Source: Sphingobium sp. JS3065
GTDB taxonomy: Bacteria > Pseudomonadota > Alphaproteobacteria > Sphingomonadales > Sphingomonadaceae
DNA length: 64,000 nucleotides
Direction of reading: 5' to 3'
NCBI RefSeq assembly: GCF_026427355.1
Contig: NZ_CP102665.1
Location: forward strand, 928,501 to 992,500
This document shows, piece after piece, positions 43,323-53,251 of the stretch (positions are counted from its first letter, which is position 1; each line of letters begins with the position of its first letter). Under the pieces are notes generated by a model, which was not told the origin of the DNA, ran no database searches, and was given only the letters and a program-made list of their open reading frames with translations. A program made the position numbers and the translations under genes.

Positions 43323-46300
43323 CCCGCCAGCTCTTCTGTCGGGCCGCCTGACGCCTGAACCCGACCGCTCCGTTCAAGCTTGCCCCAGCCTACCCACGGA
43401 CCCAATATGGCGGTGCCGACAGCGCGGATCACGACGCCGTACATGATCTGTCGGTATACGAAACGTTGCGCGACCAGCAGCAAGGCGGGATAGCGCCGCT
43501 CGCGCGGTTCCAGCCGATAGGCGACAGCACCGCACAGAACGTCTATCGCGCAGAAGGCAATCCAGTACAGGCCCATGCGCAGCACGTCGCTTTGCGTCTG
43601 CGCCCAACCATGCTGGTGCACGCGCACGATCGTGTCGATACCACTGGCGATCAGAGCAAGGTCGATGATCGGGGAAACGAGCGCAAAGCCGATCTGGAAC
43701 AGCCATGCCTGCGGCAAGCCAACCCAGGAAAGCCCCGCAGGCTTGCCATCGCGCCAGATACCACGATGCTTCCACAGGCATTGCAATGTGCCATAGGCCC
43801 AGCGGAAGCGCTGCTTCGCGAGGGCGCGGAAGCTTTCGGGCGCTTCGGTATATGCGACCGCTTCAGTATCATAGGCGACAAGCCAGCCTGCGCGCTGGAC
43901 GGCGATCGTCAGATCCTGATCCTCCGCCAGCGTATCGAGCGGGTAACCGCCAACCTCGTCCAGCGCCGCACGTCGCCACGCGCCGACGGCTCCCGGCACG
44001 ACCGTGATCGCGCCGAACCGGGCAAGCGCCCGCCGCTCCAGATTCTGTGCCGTCACATATTCGACCGCTTGCCAGCGCGTGACCAGGTTCACACGGTTGC
44101 CGACCATGGCGTTGCCAGCCACCGCACCCACATTGTCGTCGGCAAACCAGCGGGCGAGCCGGACGATGGTCAAGGGTTCGAACTGCGTATCGGCATCAAG
44201 CGCGACGATAATGGGCGCGCGCGCCAACTCCAGCGCCCGATTGAGCGCCGCCGCCTTGCCACCATTGGCAAGGGTCAGCAACCGTACGCGCTGATCCCCG
44301 GCGAATGCGCGTGTCACGATGGCGCTCGTCGCGTCGGTGGAGCCGTCATCCACGACGATGACGTCCAGCGTCACCTGCTCGCTTGCCAGTACGCGGCGGA
44401 CCGATGCCTCGATCACCTTGGCTTCGTTGAAGGCAGGAATGATCACCGACACGAGCGCGCCTGTCGGCATCGGTGGCGGTTCCACGTGGTTGGAGCGCAG
44501 GCGGCTGCCAAGCGCCAGCGCCGCGAGCATCAACGCTCTACCGATGCCGAACAGGATGACCGCAAAGAACAGCCATTTGAGCGCGACCGCAATCACGGCC
44601 AGTACAAGGAACACGGCAATATCGATCCGCACGGCGGCAAGGTCTGCACCGCCAACTCGCGGCATGACCTTGTCGGGGGTGAGGCCGGCGAGCCTGGATA
44701 TGGTGACGAAGCGATAACCCTTCGCCTCCAGCCGCTTGATGATGCGGGGTAGGGCTGCGACGGTCTGTGCCCTGTCGCCGCCGCTGTCATGCAGAAGGAC
44801 AACCTGCGCGGAGCGGTCTGCCGTTCCGGCCTCCACTTGCCGGACGGTGCGGTCGACGATCGCGTCGACGCCCGGCCTCGTCCAGTCGCCGGGATCGACA
44901 TGCAGGCCGACATTCAGGTAACCGGCGCGCTGTGCCTCCAGCGCGGGACCGATTTCGTCCGTGCTGGTGGGCTCGGCATCCCCGAAATAGGGAGCGCGGA
45001 ACAGGCGCATGGCCCGACCGGTATAGGCTTCCACCAGCCGCTGCGTACTGTTCAGCTCCAGCGACACGCCTCTTTCCGAGACCTGGGACAGGTTGGGATG
45101 GGTATAGCTATGGCTGCCGATCTCGCTGCCCTGCGCGATGATCTGGCGCAGTAGCGAAGGATGCATGATTGCGTTCTCGCCGATCACGAAGAAGGTGGCG
45201 GGCACATGCGCGCGCTTCAATATATCCAGGATCGGCGGCGTCCAGACCGGATCCGGCCCATCGTCGAAGGTCAGCGCCACCATGTGCGGGCGATACCCCG
45301 TCCGCCGAATGACATAAGGGGTGGGGAGACGGCAATAATGTTCGTCGATGATCAGCCCGCTGAGCGCGCGTGAACCCATGCGCACCGTCCGATAGCCAAT
45401 GGTCGGCACATCGTCGATCCGCAGGATCTCGCCATTACCCTCGACATCGACCGAATTGAAACTGGTCAGCCGTCCGAGGCCTTCCACCTTGCCGCTCCCG
45501 CCCGCGAGAGCGGACCAGAAGCCGGGATCCTCCGATCCTAATCGCCATAAAGCTATGCCACCGGCTCCGGCGATCCGCGCGGAACGCACCTGGTTCCAGG
45601 CACTAGCGGCATCCAGCATCCAGACATGATGGACGGCGCCGTCCTCGGCATAGTCGAACGTTGCATTGCCGCTCCGGCCATCGAAACGGATCGGCGCGCC
45701 AGAGTCGTGCGCGGTCAGCCACGCGTCTTCGATCGAGAGGATGGAGGCAGGGCCGCCGCCCTGCGTCCAATCATAGGCATAGTTGCCGATCGCCACTATC
45801 GCCTTGGATGCCGGGACTTCGTGCAGCACCGCCCGCAAGCGACCTACGAACCAGGGCTGCGCGGCGATGGGCCCCGGCCGATCGCCGATGAAATGCTGGT
45901 CATAATCCATCAGGAACAGGCGGTCGGCAACGCGCGCATAGGCACGCAGGTTCCAAAGCGCATCGTCCACCGGCACGGTCAGCATCACCTGCTGATGATG
46001 GTCGTGCAGCAATTGTGCTGCTTCTTTGAGGAAGGACAGATAGTCTGTGTGCGCGCTGGGCGGGAGCGCTTCCAGGTCGAATATGACGCCCGAACCGTGA
46101 AGCATTTTCAGCGATCGAACCAGTCGCATGAGCAAGACTTGCCGCGCCGCCGGATTGTGCAGGAGAGTTGCCGTCCCACCTCCGTCCCATCGGCCGTCGT
46201 CAGCATTTTGTACCACTGGCATGATGCGCGGACGATGAGCCGATGTGCGGATGATGGACGTAAAGAGCGGATCATTCGCAATCTGCAAGTCATGGTGCTT

Positions 46301-46675
46301 TCCGGTGATCGTCAGCAAGGCTGGCGCAACCCAATCGATCTGACCGATATGCTGGCGCAACGAGGCCCGGCTCGCATCGTCCCACGGAACATAGAAGGCG
46401 ACGCTGACAGGTCGGGTGGCGGCCGGGCCGCGGTGAGGAAGCCATTCGGAGAGGCGGGAATTGATCGATGCCCGGAAATGGTTCAGTCGCTGACCAATGC
46501 CTTCCGGACGGCGGCGTTCCATCTGCAAGGGTATGGCAGGCAGCACCGGGACACTGATGATGGTGAAGGCAAAGGCCATTCCCGCGCCGAGCATGGCCAG
46601 GATCAGGCAGAACAGGGCAGGCAATGTCCATCGGCGCCTGCGGCCAGTTGCATCGTAGAAAACTGGCCTTTGCAT
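43304..46675 (-). CDS. GH18-like / NodB deacetylase / GT2 glycosyltransferase fusion
   Basis: A 1123-residue three-domain membrane protein. After an N-terminal membrane helix, residues about 90-430 form a GH18-like glycosidase domain (SVAFYVPWDD, GSGVIFDLEALPPSAHTDYL, RLFLMDYDQHF). Residues about 460-690 form a NodB polysaccharide deacetylase (VALTFDDGPDPVW, EIGSHSYTHPNLSQ, FRAPYFGDAE). After membrane segments, residues about 750-1000 form a GT2 synthase (SVIIPAFNEAKVI, VDDGSTDA, ALDADTQFE, TLAEDQDLT, QRFRWAYGTLQC) followed by more helices. This fusion occurs in several Proteobacteria and probably makes and trims a beta-linked amino-sugar polymer. First gene of the operon, so exopolymer and surface-charge control appear linked. 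Confidence 0.92.
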   Translation of the reverse strand: MQRPVFYDATGRRRRWTLPALFCLILAMLGAGMAFAFTIISVPVLPAIPLQMERRRPEGIGQRLNHFRASINSRLSEWLPHRGPAATRPVSVAFYVPWDDASRASLRQHIGQIDWVAPALLTITGKHHDLQIANDPLFTSIIRTSAHRPRIMPVVQNADDGRWDGGGTATLLHNPAARQVLLMRLVRSLKMLHGSGVIFDLEALPPSAHTDYLSFLKEAAQLLHDHHQQVMLTVPVDDALWNLRAYARVADRLFLMDYDQHFIGDRPGPIAAQPWFVGRLRAVLHEVPASKAIVAIGNYAYDWTQGGGPASILSIEDAWLTAHDSGAPIRFDGRSGNATFDYAEDGAVHHVWMLDAASAWNQVRSARIAGAGGIALWRLGSEDPGFWSALAGGSGKVEGLGRLTSFNSVDVEGNGEILRIDDVPTIGYRTVRMGSRALSGLIIDEHYCRLPTPYVIRRTGYRPHMVALTFDDGPDPVWTPPILDILKRAHVPATFFVIGENAIMHPSLLRQIIAQGSEIGSHSYTHPNLSQVSERGVSLELNSTQRLVEAYTGRAMRLFRAPYFGDAEPTSTDEIGPALEAQRAGYLNVGLHVDPGDWTRPGVDAIVDRTVRQVEAGTADRSAQVVLLHDSGGDRAQTVAALPRIIKRLEAKGYRFVTISRLAGLTPDKVMPRVGGADLAAVRIDIAVFLVLAVIAVALKWLFFAVILFGIGRALMLAALALGSRLRSNHVEPPPMPTGALVSVIIPAFNEAKVIEASVRRVLASEQVTLDVIVVDDGSTDATSAIVTRAFAGDQRVRLLTLANGGKAAALNRALELARAPIIVALDADTQFEPLTIVRLARWFADDNVGAVAGNAMVGNRVNLVTRWQAVEYVTAQNLERRALARFGAITVVPGAVGAWRRAALDEVGGYPLDTLAEDQDLTIAVQRAGWLVAYDTEAVAYTEAPESFRALAKQRFRWAYGTLQCLWKHRGIWRDGKPAGLSWVGLPQAWLFQIGFALVSPIIDLALIASGIDTIVRVHQHGWAQTQSDVLRMGLYWIAFCAIDVLCGAVAYRLEPRERRYPALLLVAQRFVYRQIMYGVVIRAVGTAILGPWVGWGKLERSGRVQASGGPTEELAGWSRAA

Positions 46676-46799
46676 CGCTTGCTCATCCGACTGGAGAGGC
46701 GGCGCAACAGGGGTGAGCGCCGCCTCTCACTTACGTGGCCATCATGTGAGCCGACGCACTCGATATATCGTATGGCCTAACCATTGGATGGTCGGCAGA

Positions 46800-46950
46800 T
46801 TACAACTTTGTCATGTGAGGGACGTCGTTTGAATAGCTGGCCGCCATCGCATTGGCGGTGGTGCCCAGCATATAGCCAAGCATCCCGCCGGCGGTCACCG
46901 CTGCTTTATAATCGCGGCCCATCAACCATCTTGCGCACCCTGCGCAGAAA
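46800..46950 (-). pseudogene. gltS: C-terminal remnant of a GltS-type sodium/glutamate symporter
   Basis: About 45 residues ending at a natural-looking stop: [20 protein letters not shown], then MLGTTANAMA. The GRDY-x-AAV-x-AG-hydrophobic-GTTANAMA pattern matches the second conserved loop region of GltS symporters. Everything upstream is missing: family sequence ends near 46940, where a thiolase remnant in the opposite direction begins. Confidence 0.6.
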
Positions 46951-46956
46951 AGCAGC

Positions 46957-47430
46957 GACAGGACCGTCACGGCGGGCAATGCGTCGGGGATCAACGACGG
47001 CGCGGCAGCGATGATCGTGGCCAGCGAGGCCGCTGCCAAAGCCCATGGCCTGACGCCCCGCGCCCGCATCCTGGGCATGGCATCGGTCGGCGTCGAACCG
47101 CGGGTCATGGGCATTGGGCCGCTGCCCGCGACGCTGAAGCTGCTTGCCCGGCTGGGCCTGTCCATCGGCGATTTCGACGCGATCGAACTGAATGAAGCCT
47201 TCGCCAGCCAAGGCATCGCGGTGATGCGGGGGCTGGGGCTGCCCGACGATGCGGCACATGTGAACCCGAACGGCGGCGCGATTGCGCTTGGCCATCCGCT
47301 CGGCATGTCGGGCGCGCGCATCGCCATGACGCTGGTGCATCAGTTGGAAAAGACTGGGGGCAGGCGCGGTATCGCTACTCTGTGTATCGGCGTCGGCATG
47401 GGACTGGCATTGGCGATAGAGCGGGTCTGA
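46957..47430 (+). pseudogene. C-terminal remnant of a thiolase (PcaF-like)
   Basis: About 157 residues of a thiolase: [58 protein letters not shown] and the C-terminal active-site region [18 protein letters not shown]. The N-terminal 240 residues with the acyl-accepting Cys are missing, so it is inactive. The closest general type is 3-oxoadipyl-CoA/acetyl-CoA acetyltransferase. It abuts the gltS remnant head to head at a rearrangement junction. Confidence 0.85.
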
Positions 47431-47510
47431 CCTTCCGGCGGGCTGATTTTGACATTGGCAGCCCGCCGCCGGACAGTATGGCCGCAAATGTCAAAATCGT
47501 AAAAGCCCTG

Positions 47511-48926
47511 TCACTCTTCGCCAGAGGGCATCTTTGCGCAGCCGCCCACCGTGGAAGGCTTGGCCGGATCAAGAGAAGCCTGGCCTTCGCACCATGGATA
47601 AAGGGTGGCATTCAGCTGGCCATCCTTTGTCTGATCCAATAGTTTGCGCAGAACCGTGTAGCGGCGCCCAGCTTCACCTTTGCGTTCATTCGGCTTGATT
47701 TCGGTCTCCGTACCCGAAACCGGATCCATTTTGACGAACTGGCCGTTTCCGTAGAGCTTCCAGCTGTCATCAAATGCAAAGCGTGATGGTTCGTATTGCC
47801 ACATCGGCGCATAATGCATGAAGATCGTATCCCGGACATGCCGCAGCTTACCCTCCATGACAGGCCACTGGCTCACCCCGTCCACTTTTCCGGCCGCTTC
47901 CCCTTTTCCCGCAATCTCGGCAAAAGTCGGCAGTAAATCGGTAAAGTCGACCAGAGCTTTGCTCACCGTGCCGCGCGGGACGCCGGGACCCCATGCAATA
48001 AACGGGACGTGGGTGCCATTGATAGTGGGCAGTCCCTTGCCTCCCTTGACCTGATGACCGTCCCGCGTCGAAATAATCTGTTGATTGGTCCCATTGTCGC
48101 TGGTGAAGATGATCACCGTATTCTTGTCGAGCCCTTCCCTCTTCAGCCGCGTCATCAGATCGCCGACAAGCCGGTCCATATAGGTGACCATGCCGCTGAA
48201 ACGATCCTTCGCCCATTGCGCGGTCATCGAGTCAGGCGTCTGAACGAAGGGATTGTGAACCAGCACCATCGAGTAATAGAGGAAAAAGGGTTTGTCCTTG
48301 TGGCGCGATATGAAATCCAGCGCCTGGGTGCTGTCGAGATCGGGACCGAACCCTTCTTCGCTGATCTTGGGCTTTCCATTATTGGCCCGGGTCGGACCCC
48401 AATAGCGCGACCCTTTGCGGGCCATTGCTTGCAGCTGCCACAGATAGCTTTCGTCGAAACCAGCAGCTTCGGGCGTGATGCCGACACGACCGTCGAAGCC
48501 ATTGCCCATCAACTGCCATTTTCCCACCATGCCGGTGGAATAGCCCAGGTCGCGCATGACGTTGCCGAAGGTCCGCTGACCCGGCGCCAGATAGCCGAAT
48601 GCCTCGTAATTTCGCCAGTTTTCCTGCCCCGTCATCAGCCGGACACGGGATGGCGAACAAAGCGGCATGGCATGGGCGTTATCGAAGCGCATGCCTTCGG
48701 CGGCCAGCCGATCCACATTGGGCGTGTGATATTCCCCGCCATAGGCGTTGATGCCTTCGACCCCAAGATCATCGGCCAGGATCAAAATGATATTGGGCCG
48801 ACGGGCTTCGGCGGTCTGTTGCAATGCTACGTCGTTGCTTGGCTTTGCCCCCGCAGCCTGAGGCATGCCGGCGAGGACCGAGCCAAGTGCGAGTATGGCC
48901 AAAGTGCGTCGGAGGTGCTTCATCAT
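47511..48926 (-). CDS. secreted type I sulfatase
   Basis: A 471-residue arylsulfatase-type enzyme with signal peptide (TLAILALGSVLAGMPQAAGA). Metal-binding start RPNIILILADDLG and the formylglycine motif CSPSR in AMPLCSPSRVRLMTGQE are near residue 90. Other family blocks are MVGKWQLMGNGFDGR, FFLYYSMVLVHNPF, IIFTSDNGTNQQ and GGKGLPTINGTHVPFIAWGP. The Cys must be oxidised by a formylglycine-generating enzyme or other maturase encoded elsewhere. It cleaves sulfate esters in the periplasm. The substrate is unknown; sulfated sugars or steroid sulfates are possible. It stands alone among decayed genes. Confidence 0.9.
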   Translation of the reverse strand: MMKHLRRTLAILALGSVLAGMPQAAGAKPSNDVALQQTAEARRPNIILILADDLGVEGINAYGGEYHTPNVDRLAAEGMRFDNAHAMPLCSPSRVRLMTGQENWRNYEAFGYLAPGQRTFGNVMRDLGYSTGMVGKWQLMGNGFDGRVGITPEAAGFDESYLWQLQAMARKGSRYWGPTRANNGKPKISEEGFGPDLDSTQALDFISRHKDKPFFLYYSMVLVHNPFVQTPDSMTAQWAKDRFSGMVTYMDRLVGDLMTRLKREGLDKNTVIIFTSDNGTNQQIISTRDGHQVKGGKGLPTINGTHVPFIAWGPGVPRGTVSKALVDFTDLLPTFAEIAGKGEAAGKVDGVSQWPVMEGKLRHVRDTIFMHYAPMWQYEPSRFAFDDSWKLYGNGQFVKMDPVSGTETEIKPNERKGEAGRRYTVLRKLLDQTKDGQLNATLYPWCEGQASLDPAKPSTVGGCAKMPSGEE

Positions 48927-49073
48927 CTTTTCCTTTGGGGTAGGCAGGGCGCTTGTTCAGCAGGTCACTCTGAATGGGCGGCCCAATGTTGGGGGCGAGG
49001 CTTTCACTTCGCTTGCAACCATTGCAGATACCATGGTCGGATCCGCTTATTTAGCGCATTTTTCCGGCGCGGG

Positions 49074-50787
49074 TTAGCGAGGAGCCGATCGGAGGCGCCG
49101 CGATCTCGGTTCCTCCTGATCCGGCGTGGGCGGCAGCGGCTTCAGCACCGGTTCTCCGTTCCAGATCGGGGAGCTCCAGGCGCGGACGGTGCGATCGTGC
49201 AGGATCGGGAGCAGGACGCGGATGGGCTTGGCCTGTTCGACCCGCGCATAATAGACGGCCTTGCCAACGGAGGGCTGCGCCCAGCTTGCCTGAGCGTTCG
49301 AACACCGTCTCCCACCCCTTGTCCGATCCGAAGATGTAGCGATAGACCGACACTTTCGAAAGTTCGTCCGTACCGTGGGTTTCAATGCTGAAGCGCATCG
49401 GCTTTCCCTTCGCCACTTCGACGACGCTGCCCATCGGCTGTCCCGCGATCGAGAAGTCGAGCAATATGCGTTCGCCCGTGGCGCCATAGACATGGCCCTC
49501 CGCCATAGCCTTGAGCAGCGAAGCGCGGTCAAGCCGGGGAGCCTGAATGGCGGTCAGGCCATTGGCGCGCTTGGCCGGTTGGCCATTATGATCGTCCGAG
49601 GAGGCGAGGGTACATAGCTTGTACCCGCCCGCCCAGGCGTCGCGCACATAGTGGCGGCCCTTGAGCGAGCTGGAAACCGGGGCGCTGCGCGCATTTTCGT
49701 AACTCAGCGGATCGGCGGGATCATAATATTCGCTCTGCCCATGCGCGCTGTAGATTTCGATCAGCCGCATCTGGCGCGGGAAGCGATCCTTGCCGTCAAA
49801 GTCCGCGCCGCCCCAGTTCACGCCGCTATGATGAACGGCGGTCTGCATCCGATCGCGATCCACCTGCTGCTTGCTGAACCCGTCGCGCGAAATCAGCTGA
49901 AGGCGGAAGGGTTCACCGGGGCGGGCGGCGGAGGGGATGATCGCCTGCAATTCGGTGGCGGGTCCAGGCTCCACGGCGAAGGTCGGATCGGGCGACAGGC
50001 GCTTGCCGTTCACATCGACGCGCACGGGAAAGGCCTGGCTGACGATCCAGGGCGTCGTGGTGCCATAGGCGAAAACAAGCTCGCCGCCGGGCGCGATCGC
50101 CCCCGACTTGAGCGTCGCCGTCACGCGCTGCCCATGCCGTTCCGAACGCGGCTCACCGATGTCGTCGAACTGGGCCTTCTCAACTTTCAGGTCGAAAGTG
50201 GCATCGGACGCGGCAGGCGAATTGACGTGGACCGTGTTCCACGCAAAGCGCTGCCCATCGGCAAAGCCCGCCTTTTCCAGAAAGCGGTTGATGATCGTTC
50301 CCTGCACCAGCCGCAGTTCGGACAGGGCAATGTTCGTTGGTCCCTTTGCGCGCCGCGCGGCGAACATTTCCTCATACCAGGGGCCGCGGAGCGGTTCAGG
50401 CAGCGACAACCGAAAATAGCGGTCGGCAAGGGTCGCGGCATGACGGCTCGCTGCCTGCCACTGCGGATCGCCAACGACGGTCCGCTTGTCGACGACATTG
50501 AGATTGGTGATCCGGCCCCCGGCGTCGAAATAATGGACGCCGCCAATGCCGACGCGGTGCATCCACTCCAGATCGGCGGTAATGCCCTCCTGAGTGACGT
50601 TGCCGTTCAGCCATTGCCACCACATCCGCGGCAATGCTGCTTGGGGCGGCTGCCGGAACTGGGTGAGCAGAGGATCATGGCCGCTGTCCTGTCGCGCCGT
50701 GTCATGCGCGGATATTGGTTCCTGCGCCGCGCCGGGAAAAGGAATCGCGACAGCGCCGGGCAGGGGGATGGCCCGCCACGCGATCAT
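49074..50787 (-). pseudogene. chimeric, frameshifted GH106-like / DUF3604-like gene
   Basis: The N-terminal part looks like a GH106 rhamnosidase start: RMWWQWLNGNVTQEGITADL, EWMHRVGIGGVHYFDAG, QWQAASRHAATLADR, and after an apparent internal deletion ALSELRLVQGTIINRFLEKA. From about residue 200 the sequence looks like DUF3604: FAVEPGPATELQAIIPSAAR, ARSAPVSSSLKGRHYVRDAW, TLASSDDHNGQPAKRANGL and HVYGATGERILLDF, with another gap before YSAHGQSEYY. Near 49265-49300 the frame is lost. The natural end (GKAVYYARVEQAKPIRVLLP, then WSSPIWNGEP) continues in the next frame to 49074. The result is a mosaic of two genes plus a frameshift, hence a pseudogene. Confidence 0.65.
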
Positions 50788-51070
50788 CCAGTTCAGGCGA
50801 AGGCCGCGCTGCCTTGGCAATGTTCACTCCTTTCAGGTGGTGATCGACAGGCCATCAGCGCGCCTTCGGAGGGAGGCGCCGACCATTATGCAGAGCGTAA
50901 GGGTTTGCGCTAATAATACCCGCCTTTCAGATCAATAGCCCTTCGCTTTCGCTTGTTGATGATATCGCAAAGGCGATCGTTCCGGCGGTTGCTTGTCGAT
51001 GCGGCCCTCTTTCCCGCACCACCCATCAATGGTCAACGTCGGCGATCCGAAAATAATGTGGAACGAGTAG

Positions 51071-51388
51071 ATGCCAAAACTGCGCATAGTAGGTCGATCT
51101 GGTGTCGAGCGAGATGTCGAGGCAGAATCCGGCGCATCGTTGATGGAAATCCTGCGCGCCAATGGATTTGATGAACTTCTGGCGCTTTGCGGCGGCTGTT
51201 GTTCATGTGCGACATGCCATGTCTTTGCCGATCCCGACTATCTGGATACGCTGCCTGCGATAAGCGATGACGAGAATGATCTGCTCGACAGCAGCGATCA
51301 TCGCAACGAGCTGAGCCGCTTGTCCTGTCAGCTTATCGTGAAGAGCGAGCATGACGGCATGCGGTTTGTCATAGCGCCGGAGGATTGA
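51071..51388 (+). CDS. [2Fe-2S] ferredoxin (adrenodoxin/putidaredoxin type)
   Basis: A 105-residue plant/vertebrate-type ferredoxin. It has [20 protein letters not shown], cluster ligands in [13 protein letters not shown] (C-x5-C-x2-C spacing met within this Cys-rich loop) and the fourth Cys in [18 protein letters not shown] and the C-terminal acid residues are typical. It passes electrons from a reductase to a P450 or Rieske oxygenase. It starts the plus-strand catabolic region, 123 bases before the KstD-like gene. Confidence 0.92.
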   Translation: MPKLRIVGRSGVERDVEAESGASLMEILRANGFDELLALCGGCCSCATCHVFADPDYLDTLPAISDDENDLLDSSDHRNELSRLSCQLIVKSEHDGMRFVIAPED

Positions 51389-51511
51389 CGGGCAGCGGGT
51401 CGCCCCTGCTTTCCTGATCACAAGGCCGATCTCAGTCGCAGGCGCCTTGTCTTCAGGCGATCGTTCCGCAAGGTAATCAGCTGCGCGCTGCACGAAGGAA
51501 TAGTCTCGATC

Positions 51512-53251
51512 ATGGATATGGCTCGACCGCTTCAAGAAGAATATGATCTGATCATCGTGGGATCAGGCGGTGGATCAATGGCGGGCGCGCTGGCCGCCAA
51601 ACAGGCTGGCAAATCCGTCGTCATCCTGGAAAAGCAGGACAAGGTGGGCGGTTCCACCAGCTTTTCCGGCGGGGTCTGGTGGGTTCCCGCCAATCATCTG
51701 CTCGAAGCGGCGGGCATCCATGACAGCATTGAAAAGGCGCGGCAATATTTCGACAATGTCGTGACCTACAAGGGCCCTGGCGTGACGCCGCGCCGCCGCG
51801 ACGCGCTGCTGGCTGGCGCGCCGCGGGTGATCAAGTTCCTGGTCGATCTGGGCCTGAAGGTCCGCCGCCCGCGCGACGACTGGCCGGATTATTATGACGA
51901 TCGGCCCGGCGGCTTGCCGGAGGGGCGGTCGCTGATGGCGGAACCGCTCAACCTCAATGACCTGGGGGCGTGGAAGGACCGGATCGCCCTTTATCCGCCC
52001 GCCTATGGCATGCCCATCGGCGCGGACGAGTTTTCCACCCTCTTCCTGTTCAAGCGGACCTTCGCCGGAAAGCTCAAGGCGATGCGCTTTGCGATGCTGA
52101 TGTTGCGCGACAAGCTGCTGGGGCGGGTGAGCGCGTGCAATGGCGCCGCAATCCAGGGGCGGATGCTGCAAATCGCGCTGAAGCATGATGTTGACATCCA
52201 GCTCAGCACCCCGGTCGTCGGTCTCGTGGCCGAAGCGGGCAGGGTAAGCGGCGTTCGGGTCCTTCGCGACGGCAAGGAAGTCACGCTCAGGGCGCGTTCT
52301 GGCGTCATCTGCAATGTCGGCGGCTTTTCCCGCAACGACAGCTTCCGCAAGCAGATGACCGGCGGTCTTGTCGGCAATGAATGGACCAGCGCCAACCCCG
52401 GCGACACCGGCGAAGTGCTTCAGGAGATGATCGCCCTGGGCGCGCAGACCGACTGCCTGGACACTGCCTGGTGGGTCGTTACGTCGCAGAACCTCAATGG
52501 CACCTGGCCCGATAGCGCGATAGCGCGGGATGGTTCGGTCCGGCCTTATTTCCATCACCTGGACCTCAGCCTGCCGCACGTGATTCTGGTTGACCAGACG
52601 GGCAGGCGCGTCGCCAACGAAGCCGGATCCTATATGGATATTGGCGAAAATATGATGGCGCGTGAGCGGGAAACCGGCAAAGGGCTGCCATGCTGGGCGA
52701 TTTTCGACGCGCGCCATCGCGAGCGCTATCCCTGGGGTAATGAAATGCCGGGCAAAACGCCGGAAAAATGGATCGAGACCGGCTATATGAAGCGCGCGGC
52801 AACGCTGGACGAGCTGGCGGACCAGTGCGGCATCGACCGCGAGGGGCTCAGGCAGGAAGTATCCCGCTTCAACCACTTCTGCAGCACGGGCAATGATGAG
52901 GATTTCGCGCGTGGAAACCGCGCCTTTGACCGGTCCCATGGCGACCCCTCGGTCAAGCCCAATCCCAATCTTGGCGCGATCGCAGAAGGGCCTTTCTACG
53001 CTTGCGCCATATTCCCGGGCGATGTCGGCACGGCAGGCGGTGTGGTGGCCGATGAATATGCTCGGGTCTTGAACCAGGACGGGGCGCCTATTTCCGGCCT
53101 CTACGCCATTGGCAATTCCACTGCGTCAGTCTTTGGCCGATGCTATCCTGCTGCGGGGGCCAGCATCATCGCATCCTTCGTGTTCGGCTATGCTGCGGTT
53201 CTTCATGCAACGGGGTCCGAAGAACTGAACACTATCATATCGCCTCAATAA
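51512..53251 (+). CDS. KstD-like FAD-dependent 3-ketosteroid dehydrogenase/flavoprotein
   Basis: A 579-residue flavoprotein of the fumarate reductase/3-ketosteroid-delta1-dehydrogenase family. FAD motif GSGGGSMAGALAAKQAGKSV is followed by LEKQDKVGGSTSFSGGVWWV, the internal substrate domain, the second nucleotide region GVICNVGGFSRND and the C-terminal FAD block GLYAIGNSTASVFGRCYPAA with GAS. The GN...YP.AGAS pattern with the Tyr matches KstD, which introduces the 1,2-double bond of ring A. Other members act on related cyclic ketones, so the steroid assignment is probable, not certain. Length (about 560) fits. It is followed by an IclR regulator and beta-oxidation genes. Confidence 0.82.
   Translation: MDMARPLQEEYDLIIVGSGGGSMAGALAAKQAGKSVVILEKQDKVGGSTSFSGGVWWVPANHLLEAAGIHDSIEKARQYFDNVVTYKGPGVTPRRRDALLAGAPRVIKFLVDLGLKVRRPRDDWPDYYDDRPGGLPEGRSLMAEPLNLNDLGAWKDRIALYPPAYGMPIGADEFSTLFLFKRTFAGKLKAMRFAMLMLRDKLLGRVSACNGAAIQGRMLQIALKHDVDIQLSTPVVGLVAEAGRVSGVRVLRDGKEVTLRARSGVICNVGGFSRNDSFRKQMTGGLVGNEWTSANPGDTGEVLQEMIALGAQTDCLDTAWWVVTSQNLNGTWPDSAIARDGSVRPYFHHLDLSLPHVILVDQTGRRVANEAGSYMDIGENMMARERETGKGLPCWAIFDARHRERYPWGNEMPGKTPEKWIETGYMKRAATLDELADQCGIDREGLRQEVSRFNHFCSTGNDEDFARGNRAFDRSHGDPSVKPNPNLGAIAEGPFYACAIFPGDVGTAGGVVADEYARVLNQDGAPISGLYAIGNSTASVFGRCYPAAGASIIASFVFGYAAVLHATGSEELNTIISPQ

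Noticed and set aside
45626..46780. Plus-strand open frame of 384 codons
   Set aside because: Antisense shadow of the GH18-NodB-GT2 gene; composition is unlike protein.
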